64,000 bases of DNA, taken from NCBI GenBank assembly GCA_020073165.1, contig JAIQFP010000001.1, forward strand, positions 248,001 through 312,000, in the 5' to 3' direction. This DNA is from Terriglobia bacterium. GTDB taxonomy: Bacteria; Acidobacteriota; Terriglobia; Terriglobales; Acidobacteriaceae. The translations under genes were made by a program, and so were the position numbers. The notes beneath the pieces are model-generated. The model was not told where the DNA came from, searched no databases, and was given only the letters and a program-made list of their open reading frames with translations. Of this stretch, positions 35,686-43,666 are shown piece after piece; the first letter of the stretch is position 1, and every line of letters starts with the position of its first letter.

Positions 35686-35993
35686 GTGCCTGCTCCGTAG
35701 AAAGGACGTTGGGGAGGGAACTGTCTGAACCGGAGTCGCCCCAGGAATGAGGATTGCTGGGCACGCCCCCCCACCCGGCAGCCGCGCATGGTAGCGCAGG
35801 AACCTGCCCGGCGCAGAAGTTTTTTCCACAACCGCTTTTCTCGCCTCAAGCTAAAGCGAACAAAAGACGAAGCTTGCTTTCGCGACCCAAGTTTCTAAAC
35901 CCTACCTATTGTGGTCACCCAATCAGTAAGCCGCAAGCTGTCGTAGTTTTGTCCTTTAGCATTGGGGGGGGTATGTGACCTACAACTTTGTTG

Positions 35994-36021
35994 TTGACAA
36001 CAAAAGCTTTAGGCGTAAGAT
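35994..36021 (+). promoter_or_regulatory. Probable promoter of the dcw cluster
   Basis: TTGACA (35994-35999), 16 bases, TAAGAT (36016-36021). The -35 box lies inside the palindrome TTGTTG-A-CAACAA at 35991-36003. Transcription would start near 36028, about 200 bases before the mraZ ATG. Confidence 0.7.
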
Positions 36022-36080
36022 GTGGACAAAAGTGGTAGAAAGTGGTCGCAACGGTAGCGGTGGTGGGCAGCGGTGACTTG
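36021..36080 (+). promoter_or_regulatory. Candidate MraZ-binding repeats
   Basis: Six consecutive 10-base units start at 36021, 36031, 36041, 36051, 36061 and 36071. The first three hold GTGG at the same phase (36022, 36032, 36042) and the others hold looser CGGT- and GTGG-like words. Known MraZ boxes are tandem TGGG-like repeats with 10-base periodicity just downstream of the mraZ promoter, and this ladder overlaps the predicted transcription start. Autorepression of the cluster is the expected role. Confidence 0.6.
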
Positions 36081-36229
36081 TTGAGAGGCGCCAGTGGAAT
36101 TAAAGACTGACACCCCAAAAATCAGCCCAGACAAACCGAAGACGACCGACATTTTGACCGCTTTTACCTCCCTCATAGTTTTTGCGGTAGCTGCAAAGCA
36201 GTCTCAGGCCCCAATAAAGGGCAAGGCAC

Positions 36230-36670
36230 ATGTTTCGCGGCAATCATCCAACTCGCGTCGACGAAAAGGGACGGCTAAAGATCCCCGCGGAATTCAAGCG
36301 GGTCATCGACGAGAAGTACGGTACGCAATTTTACATCACCAGTCTGGATGGGAAGGTTGCTCAAGTATATCCCTTCGAGGAATGGGAGCGGATCGAGCAG
36401 AAGTTGGCCGGGCTCTCCACCTTCAATCCTACGAAGAAAAAGTTTCTGGACCGGGTGAACTACTACGGGCAGATGGTGGAAATGGATGGGCAGGGGCGGT
36501 TGCTGATGCCGCAACTGTTGCGCGATGCGGCGGAAATCAAGGGCGAAGTGGCAGTCACGGGCAATTTGACGCACCTGCTGGTTCGCAACCTGGATGCCTA
36601 CCGCAAGGAAATTCAAGAGCAACCGTTCACTGCTGAGGATGAGAAGACGCTCGACGATCTGGGCATCTAG
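36230..36670 (+). CDS. mraZ: MraZ, transcriptional regulator of the dcw cluster
   Basis: A 146-residue DNA-binding protein, first gene of the division and cell-wall cluster. It has two SpoVT/AbrB-like halves: RGNHPTRVDEKGRLKIPAEF at the N-terminus (about 3-22) and VEMDGQGRLLMPQLLRDAA in the middle (about 83-101), each with the conserved D-x-x-G-R-L/I core. MraZ assembles as a ring and represses its own promoter by binding direct repeats, which fits the 10-base ladder upstream. The ATG lies behind an AAGG purine stretch. Its stop codon overlaps the GTG start of rsmH by one base. Confidence 0.97.
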   Translation: MFRGNHPTRVDEKGRLKIPAEFKRVIDEKYGTQFYITSLDGKVAQVYPFEEWERIEQKLAGLSTFNPTKKKFLDRVNYYGQMVEMDGQGRLLMPQLLRDAAEIKGEVAVTGNLTHLLVRNLDAYRKEIQEQPFTAEDEKTLDDLGI

Positions 36671-37608
36671 TGGGCGAGGGTTCAACACACACCCCTCAGG
36701 GGGTTGGGCATGGCGGCAGGGAAGTTGGCCATGTGCCGGTTCTTTTAAAAGAAGCGATCGACTTTTTGGCTATCCGACGCGGCGGGACCTATATCGACGC
36801 CACCGTGGGCCTGGGCGGACACAGTTACGAAATCGCAAGACGCCTCGGCGCACCGGGTCATTTGATTGGGCTCGATAAAGATCCTGCCGCTTTGAATGTA
36901 GCCCGCGCAAGGCTGGCCGTTGGCGAACAACAAACGGACTGGCCTGAGGTCACCTTGCTGCACCGGTCATTCGCAGAGATTGCGAACGACCAACGACCAG
37001 CGACCATCGACGGTTTACTGGCCGACCTGGGCGTAAGCAGCCTGCAGTTCGGCGACCCGGCGCGCGGCTTCAGTTTTCAGGCGGAAGGACCGCTCGACAT
37101 GCGGATGAACCCGCAAGCCGAGCTGACCGCCGAACAAGTGGTAAATCAGGCGGACGAGGTCACACTCGCCAATCTGATTTACGAATTCGGTGAGGAAAGG
37201 AGGTCGCGGAGAATCGCCAGAGCCATTGTCCGGTCGCGGCCGATACGAACTACCGCACAACTTGCGGATGTGATATCAGCCGCGGCCCGGCCAATGAATC
37301 AGGCAGAACGTAGGATTCATCCCGCGACGCGCACCTTTCAAGCTCTCCGAATCTTCGTAAACCGCGAACTGGACGATCTGCGGGTGCTGCTGGAAGCAGC
37401 CCCGCAGCTGCTGAAACCGGGCGGACGGCTGGTGATCATCAGCTTCCACTCGCTGGAGGACCGCATCGTGAAAGATGCCTTCCGCGATGGAGTGAAGCAA
37501 GGTCACTACCGCCTGCTGACCAAGAAACCGGTGACGGCGACGGACGAAGAGGTCGATCGCAACCCGCGCTCCCGCAGCGCGAAGCTGCGAGCGGCGGAAA
37601 GAATTTAG
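36670..37608 (+). CDS. rsmH: RsmH, 16S rRNA (cytosine(1402)-N4)-methyltransferase
   Basis: A 312-residue methyltransferase that N4-methylates C1402 in the ribosomal P site; the gene is a constant member of dcw clusters. Motifs: GHVPVLLKEAIDFL at the N-terminus, the SAM loop YIDATVGLGGHSYEIARR, LIGLDKDPAAL, the LADLGVSSLQ catalytic segment and the C-terminal VIISFHSLEDRIVK. The start is GTG overlapping the mraZ stop; about 20 residues precede conserved sequence, so a later start cannot be ruled out. Three hairpins follow its stop, before the small gene. Confidence 0.97.
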   Translation: MGEGSTHTPQGVGHGGREVGHVPVLLKEAIDFLAIRRGGTYIDATVGLGGHSYEIARRLGAPGHLIGLDKDPAALNVARARLAVGEQQTDWPEVTLLHRSFAEIANDQRPATIDGLLADLGVSSLQFGDPARGFSFQAEGPLDMRMNPQAELTAEQVVNQADEVTLANLIYEFGEERRSRRIARAIVRSRPIRTTAQLADVISAAARPMNQAERRIHPATRTFQALRIFVNRELDDLRVLLEAAPQLLKPGGRLVIISFHSLEDRIVKDAFRDGVKQGHYRLLTKKPVTATDEEVDRNPRSRSAKLRAAERI

Positions 37609-37610
37609 GT

Positions 37611-37707
37611 TTGTGTGGGATCGGGTCTCAGACCCGCCGCCACACACAAGTTTAGCCTCGGAGAAACTGCCGAGGGTCCCGGCACGACTCAGGGAAGGCG
37701 TGCCGGG
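37611..37707. repeat. Three successive hairpins after rsmH
   Basis: CGGGTCT, C, AGACCCG (37622-37636) lies inside outer TTGTGTG and CACACAA arms (37611-37649). CCTCGG and CCGAGG form a second stem near 37657-37676. CCCGGCACG (37678-37686) and CGTGCCGGG (37699-37707) form a third. None has a T-run, so they probably shape RNA processing between rsmH and the downstream small gene rather than stop transcription. Confidence 0.55.
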
Positions 37708-37760
37708 GCAAGGCATCCAGGAGCTCTGTGGTAGAGCTCAACGGAGTACGGAGGTTGGTG

Positions 37761-37916
37761 ATGTACACGGGCACATTGATTGACGATCTGATCAGGACGG
37801 TGGAGTGCGCCGAACAGCGCACCCACCAAGCGGCCGATCCAGTCGAACTGGAGCACTGGTACGCCGCATCGCACGAACTCATGCCGGTCGAACCCAGTCT
37901 AGTCGGGGTGGCCTAA
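37761..37916 (+). CDS. 51-residue small protein between rsmH and ftsL, unknown function
   Basis: A short acidic soluble protein (51 residues) without membrane helix or cysteine motif. Its first half is a likely amphipathic helix (TLIDDLIRTVECAEQR) and the second holds LEHWYAASHELMPVEPS. I do not recognise it. Evidence that it is real: the strong GGAGG ribosome-binding site 6 bases before the ATG, and the stop codon TAA directly followed by the ftsL ATG, with no base between. That junction suggests coupled translation with a divisome protein. A GTG at 37728, also behind a GGAG, would give 62 residues. Confidence 0.65.
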   Translation: MYTGTLIDDLIRTVECAEQRTHQAADPVELEHWYAASHELMPVEPSLVGVA

Positions 37917-38375
37917 ATGTCGGCAGCGGCGACTTGCGCAGCACCGGCTCGCCGGCGCCGGCCCTGCTGGACTGGAACGCCGGAGATCTATTTCGCCAAG
38001 CCCATCGACAACTCGCGCATGGTCAAGCTGGAGGATCCTCGCCGCAGCCGGGAAATGCGCCAGTTCGGCGTCGCACTCGGTTGCTTGTTCCTGCTGGTCA
38101 TGGTTTTTGCCTGGCAGCACTACAAGGCGATCGAATACGGGTACCAGATCGAAGGCCTGAAGGCGCAGCGCAACGGGATGATCGAAATCAACCGCGCTCT
38201 GCACTTGGAAGAGGCTTCGCTCCGCGATCCCTCGCGCGTTGACATCTGGGCGCGCGAGCACGGTCTGCAGCCGCCGCAAGCCGGCCAGATCATCCGCATG
38301 GATACGGTTCTGCCGGACAACGGTGCACCGGTCATGGCCAGCATGGCCCCGGTCTCGGTAGTGTCGGTGAGGTAG
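37917..38375 (+). CDS. ftsL: FtsL-like divisome protein
   Basis: A 152-residue bitopic protein. The N-terminal 50 residues are cytoplasmic and basic (ARRRRPCW, PRRSREMR). One membrane helix spans about residues 50-67 (GVALGCLFLLVMVFAW). A periplasmic coiled coil follows (IEGLKAQRNGMIEINRALHLEEA) and then the DPSRVDIWAREHGLQPPQAGQ segment typical of FtsL ends. FtsL forms the FtsQLB subcomplex and activates the FtsWI synthase. Assignment rests on position before ftsI and on topology, since FtsL sequences are poorly conserved. Its ATG abuts the stop of the small gene. Confidence 0.85.
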   Translation: MSAAATCAAPARRRRPCWTGTPEIYFAKPIDNSRMVKLEDPRRSREMRQFGVALGCLFLLVMVFAWQHYKAIEYGYQIEGLKAQRNGMIEINRALHLEEASLRDPSRVDIWAREHGLQPPQAGQIIRMDTVLPDNGAPVMASMAPVSVVSVR

Positions 38376-38392
38376 CAAAGGCAGTGTGGGGG

Positions 38393-38428
38393 CGGGCGAC
38401 TCGCCCGTCCAGGCCGAGCAAGCTCGGC
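38393..38428. repeat. Tandem hairpins between ftsL and ftsI
   Basis: CGGGCGA, C, TCGCCCG (38393-38407) and GCCGAGC, AA, GCTCGGC (38413-38428) are two perfect 7-bp stems in the only sizeable spacer between ftsL and ftsI. The first has the same plan as the CGGGTCT hairpin after rsmH. Confidence 0.55.
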
Positions 38429-38493
38429 AGGGCACTTTGGTTGGCGGCTCCTCCAGGTGAGTGGGCCGCCATGTTTGTCTGAGGATCATACCG

Positions 38494-40683
38494 GTGGCAG
38501 CCAGCACAGACCGCAACCGCACCCACCTCAGGCTCTACCTGCTGGGCGGAATCCTGGTGCTCTGGTGTCTTGCCATCTGTCTCCGCCTGGTCTGGTTGCA
38601 GATCTTCCAATACGGACAATTCGAACAGCGCGCCCAGCGCCAGCAACAGCGCACCACCGAAGTCGCCGCCAAGCGCGGTATCATCTACGACCGCTCCGGC
38701 CACGAACTGGCCATGTCGATTTCGGTGGATTCCGTCTTTGCCGTTCCCACGGAAATCCACGATCTTGGACAAACTGTTTCCCTGATTGCCGGCATTACCA
38801 AGGCCGATCCTCGCGAGCTACTGGCCCGCTGCAAGGCTGGCCGCACCTTCTGCTGGGTCGCCCGCAAGCCCGATGCCGAGACCGCCGACCGGATTCGCGC
38901 CCTGAACCTCCGCGGCATTTATTTTCAGAAAGAGTCCAAGCGCTTCTATCCCAAGCGTGACCTTGCCGCCCAGGTGCTGGGCTACGTGGGCATGGACGAT
39001 GAGGGCCTGAGCGGCATCGAGCGCGAATATGACGACCAGCTGCGCGGCAAGCCCGGCCGCCTGCTCATCTCGGTTGATGCCCGCAAAAAGTGGTTTGGCA
39101 GTGTGGAGAAGCAACCCGAGCCCGGCGAGAACGTAGTTCTCACCGTCGACCAGCAAATCCAATACATCGCCGAGCGCGAGCTGAAAGCTGCCATGCAGCA
39201 GACCCACGCCGAATCGGGCACGGTGATCGTGGAGAATCCCCACACCGGCGAAATTCTGGCGCTGGCCAACTGGCCGACGTTCAACCCCAATCTTTCGCGG
39301 GAGATTACGCCCGAGCGCCTGAAAAATCATGCGGTCAGCGATGTCTACGAACCGGGCTCCACTTTCAAGGTGGTCACCATCTCGGCCGCGCTCAACGAAA
39401 ATCTCACCAACCCTGACGAGAAGTTCGACTGCCAGATGGGATCAATCGTCATCAACGGGCGCCGGATCCATGACTGGCACCCGTTTGGTGTCATGCCGGT
39501 GTCCGATATCCTGGCCCATTCCAGCGACGTCGGCGCCATCAAGATCGCTCTCCGTCTCGGAGAGGAACGCCTTTACAACTACATCCGTGCATTCGGGTTT
39601 GGCCAGCAGACCGGCATTGAGCTGCCGGGGGAAACCCGGGGCATGACCAAGCCGGTCAACCGCTGGTCGAAGGTGTCCATCGGGGCCATCTCCATGGGAC
39701 AAGAGATTGGCGTTTCTCCTCTGCAACTGGCCGCCATGGTCTCCACCATCGCCAACGATGGAGTCTGGACTCCAGCCCGCATCGTGGCGGCTACGATCCA
39801 GCCGCAAAGTACGCCGCAGACGATCGCCTTCCACCCCGCCCAGGAACGGCGGGTGCTCTCCCCCCTCAGCGCCGCCGAGATGAAGCAGATGATGCAAGGC
39901 GTCGTTCTGCGCGGCACCGGGCGCAAGGCGATTCTCGAAGGCTACAGCTCTGCGGGCAAGACCGGGACCGCGCAGAAGGTTGACCCTGCGACCCACACGT
40001 ATTCACGCACCAAGTACATCGCCTCGTTCGCTGGATTCGCCCCGGTGAACAACCCGGTCATCACCGTAGGGGTGATTCTCGATTCACCGGTCGGCGGGCA
40101 CCACGGCGGAGAAGTTGGCGCCCCCGTATTCAACCGCATCGCCCAGCAGGTTCTGGAATACCTGCACACTCCACACGACGTCGAACTGCCGCCCAATCGC
40201 CAGCTATTGCTGGCTAGACAGCGAGTGAAACAGCAGGACCTCGAGGAAGGGTCCCCGGATCATTTGGGAGAAACCCTGGATGCGGCCGATGCCAGCGCTG
40301 CCGACGCGGGGTCAATTCCGCTGGCTCCCTCGCAATCAACCCCCGAAGTGGCCGGCAACGCTGTAATCCCGGCAGGGTTGCGCGAGCGGGTTCCTTCGTC
40401 GTCGGACGAGGAGAAGCCGGCGGCGCCGGCAACCACCGCAGGGCGCACGCCCGATGCTCCCGCTCACCTCCCGTCCAGCGGCACGGTTGTGTTGGACGTC
40501 GAGCAGGGTGGCGTCGTGGTCCCGTCCTTTTTGGGGAAGAGCGTGCGCACCGCGATAGAAATGGCTGAAGAAAGCGGGCTCGACCTGGAAGCCATCGGCA
40601 GCGGTACCGCCCGCGAGCAATCCCCCGCACCCGGAGCGCATCTGCCACCGGGTTCGCGGGTGACGGTGAAGTTTGAGCGCTGA
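38494..40683 (+). CDS. ftsI: FtsI/PBP3, septal transpeptidase with C-terminal PASTA domain
   Basis: A 729-residue class B penicillin-binding protein that cross-links septal peptidoglycan. One N-terminal membrane helix (about 10-32), the dimerisation domain with AAKRGIIYDRSG, and the transpeptidase domain. Active-site motifs: Ser289-x-x-Lys292 in PGSTFKVV, Ser343-Ser344-Asp345 where SxN is usual, and KTG at 489-491 in AGKTGTAQK. A low-complexity linker (about 580-670) leads to one PASTA domain (about 672-729, VVVPSFLGKSVRTAIEMAEE). PASTA domains bind muropeptides or beta-lactams and are usual in Gram-positive PBPs. The GTG at 38494 has GAGG upstream; a GTG at 38461 adds 11 residues. Confidence 0.93.
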   Translation: MAASTDRNRTHLRLYLLGGILVLWCLAICLRLVWLQIFQYGQFEQRAQRQQQRTTEVAAKRGIIYDRSGHELAMSISVDSVFAVPTEIHDLGQTVSLIAGITKADPRELLARCKAGRTFCWVARKPDAETADRIRALNLRGIYFQKESKRFYPKRDLAAQVLGYVGMDDEGLSGIEREYDDQLRGKPGRLLISVDARKKWFGSVEKQPEPGENVVLTVDQQIQYIAERELKAAMQQTHAESGTVIVENPHTGEILALANWPTFNPNLSREITPERLKNHAVSDVYEPGSTFKVVTISAALNENLTNPDEKFDCQMGSIVINGRRIHDWHPFGVMPVSDILAHSSDVGAIKIALRLGEERLYNYIRAFGFGQQTGIELPGETRGMTKPVNRWSKVSIGAISMGQEIGVSPLQLAAMVSTIANDGVWTPARIVAATIQPQSTPQTIAFHPAQERRVLSPLSAAEMKQMMQGVVLRGTGRKAILEGYSSAGKTGTAQKVDPATHTYSRTKYIASFAGFAPVNNPVITVGVILDSPVGGHHGGEVGAPVFNRIAQQVLEYLHTPHDVELPPNRQLLLARQRVKQQDLEEGSPDHLGETLDAADASAADAGSIPLAPSQSTPEVAGNAVIPAGLRERVPSSSDEEKPAAPATTAGRTPDAPAHLPSSGTVVLDVEQGGVVVPSFLGKSVRTAIEMAEESGLDLEAIGSGTAREQSPAPGAHLPPGSRVTVKFER

Positions 40684-40740
40684 TGCCCGGTAGGGACGCG
40701 GTTGGTCGGGGCAGCACGGCCGTGACCTATAATTCGTCCA

Positions 40741-42264
40741 ATGACCTTCCTCGATCTCCTGCATGGCGCGGAAATCCTCTCCCAGACCGGGAACCCGAGC
40801 GTTACCGGCCTGAAGTATGACTCGCGCCGGGTGAAGCCCGGAGACGTGTTCGTTGCCATGCGGGGAGAATCGAGCGACGGAAACCAGTTCATCGACAAAG
40901 CCATTGCCGCGGGAGCCGTGGCTGTAGTTACCGACTCCGCCAGCGAGCAGCCCCGCCCCAACGTCGCGTGGGTGCAGGTCCCGCACGGACGTCGCGCCCT
41001 GGCGCGCCTCAGCGCCAACTTCTACAAACGTCCCGCGGAAAAGCTGGCCACCACCGGCATCACCGGCACCAACGGCAAGAGCACAAGCAGTTTCCTGCTG
41101 GAATCAATCCTTACCGCCGCCGGGCGCAAGAGCACGCTGATCGGAACCATCGAGTACCACGTGGCGGGCAGGATTCTGCCCGCGCCCCACACCACACCCG
41201 AGGCCCTCGAATTGAACCAGATGCTGCGTGAGGCGCTGGGCCATGGCGCGACCGAGGCGGTGATGGAAGTCTCCTCCCATGCCCTGGCCCAGCAGCGCAT
41301 CTTTGGGATTCCCTTTGATGTTGCCGTCTTCACCAACCTGACCCGCGACCACCTCGACTATCACCACACGATGGAAGAGTATTTTTCCTCCAAGAAGGCG
41401 CTCTTCGCGGGCGTCGGTACCGATGCTCCGCGCGCCGCAGTCCTCAACCTCGACGACCCGTCCGGCGCCGCCCTGCTGACCTTCAGCAAGAAGCACAGCT
41501 CCGAAGTCCTGACCTACGGGTTGACCCAGGGCGACTTCCACGCCGAAAAACTTGACATCGCCCCTCGAGGCACACGCTTTGATCTGGTCACGCCGCAGGA
41601 AACCATCCCGTTGTTTTCGCCGCTGATCGGCAAAGTGAATGTCTACAACATTCTTGCCGCCGCCGCGGCAGCCTATGCCCGCCGTTGCCCGCGCGAGGCT
41701 ATCGTGCACGGTGTCGAGACCCTCACTCGCGTGCCCGGCCGCTTCGAGCGTGTGGATTGCAAGCAGCCGTTTACGGTCGTGGTGGACTACGCTCACACCG
41801 ACGATGCCCTCCGCAACCTGACAGCGCTGGCGCGTGAATTCGTTGATCGGGCCGGACACAAAGCCCGAGTGATCACAGTCTTCGGCTGTGGCGGCGACCG
41901 CGACCGCGCCAAGCGTCCGCTGATGGGCGAAGCCGCCGGACGCGGCAGCGATTTTGCGGTGTTGACCTCCGACAACCCCCGAAGTGAGGATCCCCTCGCC
42001 ATCATCAACGACGCTATGGTCGGCCTGCAGCGCTCCGGCGCAAAATACAAGGTCGAGCCCGATCGCAGAAAAGCCATCACGCTGGCGATTCACGAGGCCG
42101 GCCCCGGCGACATCGTGCTCATCGCCGGCAAAGGCCACGAAAAGGTGCAGGTGACCCGCGAGGGCCCCATTCCGTTCGACGATGTGGAAGTCGCCCAGCA
42201 GGTTTTGCGCGCCGCCGGATACGACTGCGTAGCCGCCCAGGCCGGGGCAGGAAAGATCGGATGA
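40741..42264 (+). CDS. murE: MurE, UDP-MurNAc-tripeptide synthetase (meso-diaminopimelate type)
   Basis: A 507-residue Mur ligase adding the third amino acid to UDP-MurNAc-L-Ala-D-Glu. The ATP loop is GITGTNGKSTSSFL (Ser where Thr is more usual), HALAQQR and the TNLTRDHLDYH segment mark the central domain, and the C-terminal domain has TVVVDYAHTDDALRN. The signature SDNPRSEDP contains the DNPR motif specific for meso-diaminopimelate (EC 6.3.2.13), so this organism should make DAP-type peptidoglycan. The start ATG is 57 bases after ftsI. Its stop overlaps the murF ATG by 4 bases. Confidence 0.97.
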   Translation: MTFLDLLHGAEILSQTGNPSVTGLKYDSRRVKPGDVFVAMRGESSDGNQFIDKAIAAGAVAVVTDSASEQPRPNVAWVQVPHGRRALARLSANFYKRPAEKLATTGITGTNGKSTSSFLLESILTAAGRKSTLIGTIEYHVAGRILPAPHTTPEALELNQMLREALGHGATEAVMEVSSHALAQQRIFGIPFDVAVFTNLTRDHLDYHHTMEEYFSSKKALFAGVGTDAPRAAVLNLDDPSGAALLTFSKKHSSEVLTYGLTQGDFHAEKLDIAPRGTRFDLVTPQETIPLFSPLIGKVNVYNILAAAAAAYARRCPREAIVHGVETLTRVPGRFERVDCKQPFTVVVDYAHTDDALRNLTALAREFVDRAGHKARVITVFGCGGDRDRAKRPLMGEAAGRGSDFAVLTSDNPRSEDPLAIINDAMVGLQRSGAKYKVEPDRRKAITLAIHEAGPGDIVLIAGKGHEKVQVTREGPIPFDDVEVAQQVLRAAGYDCVAAQAGAGKIG

Positions 42265-43640
42265 AGCTCCCACTCTCTCGCGTCGCCGAGTTCCTCTCGG
42301 CCACTGGTGAATTCGACCACAACGCCGTGGCCCAGGGTTATTCCATCGACTCCCGCACGCTTCAGCCGGGAGAACTCTTTTTCGCGGTCAAAGGCGAGCG
42401 CATGGACGGCCACGACTTCGTGGAGCGGGCGCTGGAAAAAGGGGCAGTAGCCGCCGTGGTTCGCAAAGACCAGTTGGCCCGCTACCCGGTGAAAGCTCGC
42501 CTGGTGGCGGTGGACGACACGCTGGTAGCGCTGCAGACCTTGGCCGCTGCTGTGCGCCGCTTGTGGGGTAAACCTTTGATCGGCGTCACCGGGTCGGTCG
42601 GCAAGACCACCACGAAAGAGGCCATCGCACATCTGCTCTCCACACGTTTTCGCGTCCTCAAGTCGGAGGGCAACTTCAACAACCATTTCGGGCTCCCTCT
42701 GATGTTGCTGAAGCTCGAACCCGGCCACGAGGCTGCCGTCATCGAGTTGGGCATGTCACACACGGGAGAGATCGCCGCGCTGGCCAGAATCGCCCAGCCC
42801 GAGGTCGGGGTCGTGACCTGCGTGGCGCCGGTGCATCTGGAATTCTTCAAGTCGGTGGCTGAAATCGCCCGCGCCAAGTACGAGTTGATTGAGTCTTTGC
42901 CGGCCGGAGGGACTGCGGTGCTGAATGCCGACGATGAATACGTTTCCCAGTTCGGCCGCGATTTCCGCGGCAAAGTCATCACCTTTGGATTGCGGGCTTC
43001 CGCTGACGTCCGTGCTGAAAATATCGAATCCCGCGGGCCTGCCGGTTCGGCGTTCGACATGGTTGTGGGGTCATGCCGCGAAAAAGCGGTATTGCCCCTG
43101 GTGGGCACGCACAACGTCTACAACGCCCTGGCCGCGGTCGCCGTTGCCCTGGAGCGCGGCCTGACTCCCTCGGAAGCCGTCGCTGCCCTGGCCACGCTCA
43201 CTCCCGCCGACAAGCGAGGACAGGTTCTCCAACTCGGCAACATCACGGTGATCAACGATTGCTACAATTCCAATCCGAAGGCTCTCGAGGCCATGGTGGA
43301 TGCGCTGTCGGCCATGCCGGCCAAGCGACGCATTGTGGTCGCGGGTGAGATGCTGGAACTGGGCCCCACCGGCGAAGAGTTGCACCGCCAGTGCGGTCGC
43401 CACATCGCGGAGAAGAGAATCGATGTGCTGGTGGGAGTAAGAGGTCTTGCGCAACCTATGGTCGAGGCCGCGAAAAAGGCGGGCATGCAGGCGGAGTTTG
43501 TAGCCACTCCTGAAGAAGCCGGCCAGTGGCTCGCGCGCGAAGGCCGCGACGGAGACGTGATCCTGCTGAAAGCGTCTCGAGGCGTGAAGTTGGAAAAGGC
43601 GCTGGAAACCTGGAGAGGGCATCGGGCCGTGGCCCGCTGA
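42261..43640 (+). CDS. murF: MurF, UDP-MurNAc-tripeptide:D-Ala-D-Ala ligase
   Basis: A 459-residue Mur ligase (EC 6.3.2.10) that completes the UDP-MurNAc-pentapeptide by adding D-Ala-D-Ala. The N-terminal domain has YSIDSRTLQPGELFFAVKG. The ATP loop is GVTGSVGKTTTKEAIA, followed by FNNHFGLPLMLL and ELGMSHTGEIAAL in the central domain, and VINDCYNSNPKALEAMVDAL in the C-terminal domain. The ATG overlaps the murE stop as ATGA, so the two are translationally coupled. The D-Ala-D-Ala ligase that supplies its substrate is not encoded in this cluster. Confidence 0.97.
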   Translation: MKLPLSRVAEFLSATGEFDHNAVAQGYSIDSRTLQPGELFFAVKGERMDGHDFVERALEKGAVAAVVRKDQLARYPVKARLVAVDDTLVALQTLAAAVRRLWGKPLIGVTGSVGKTTTKEAIAHLLSTRFRVLKSEGNFNNHFGLPLMLLKLEPGHEAAVIELGMSHTGEIAALARIAQPEVGVVTCVAPVHLEFFKSVAEIARAKYELIESLPAGGTAVLNADDEYVSQFGRDFRGKVITFGLRASADVRAENIESRGPAGSAFDMVVGSCREKAVLPLVGTHNVYNALAAVAVALERGLTPSEAVAALATLTPADKRGQVLQLGNITVINDCYNSNPKALEAMVDALSAMPAKRRIVVAGEMLELGPTGEELHRQCGRHIAEKRIDVLVGVRGLAQPMVEAAKKAGMQAEFVATPEEAGQWLAREGRDGDVILLKASRGVKLEKALETWRGHRAVAR

Positions 43641-43666
43641 CTCCTGACTACTGCCCTGGAGGCTGA

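Larger units (their letters stand above)
35686..36229. other. 544-base regulatory region upstream of the dcw cluster
   Basis: This gap separates the divergent secreted-protein gene from mraZ. It contains an AT-rich stretch with a G-run at 35964-35971, the promoter at 35994-36021 and the MraZ-box-like ladder (listed separately), then a roughly 150-base leader before mraZ. I see no other gene. Confidence 0.6.
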
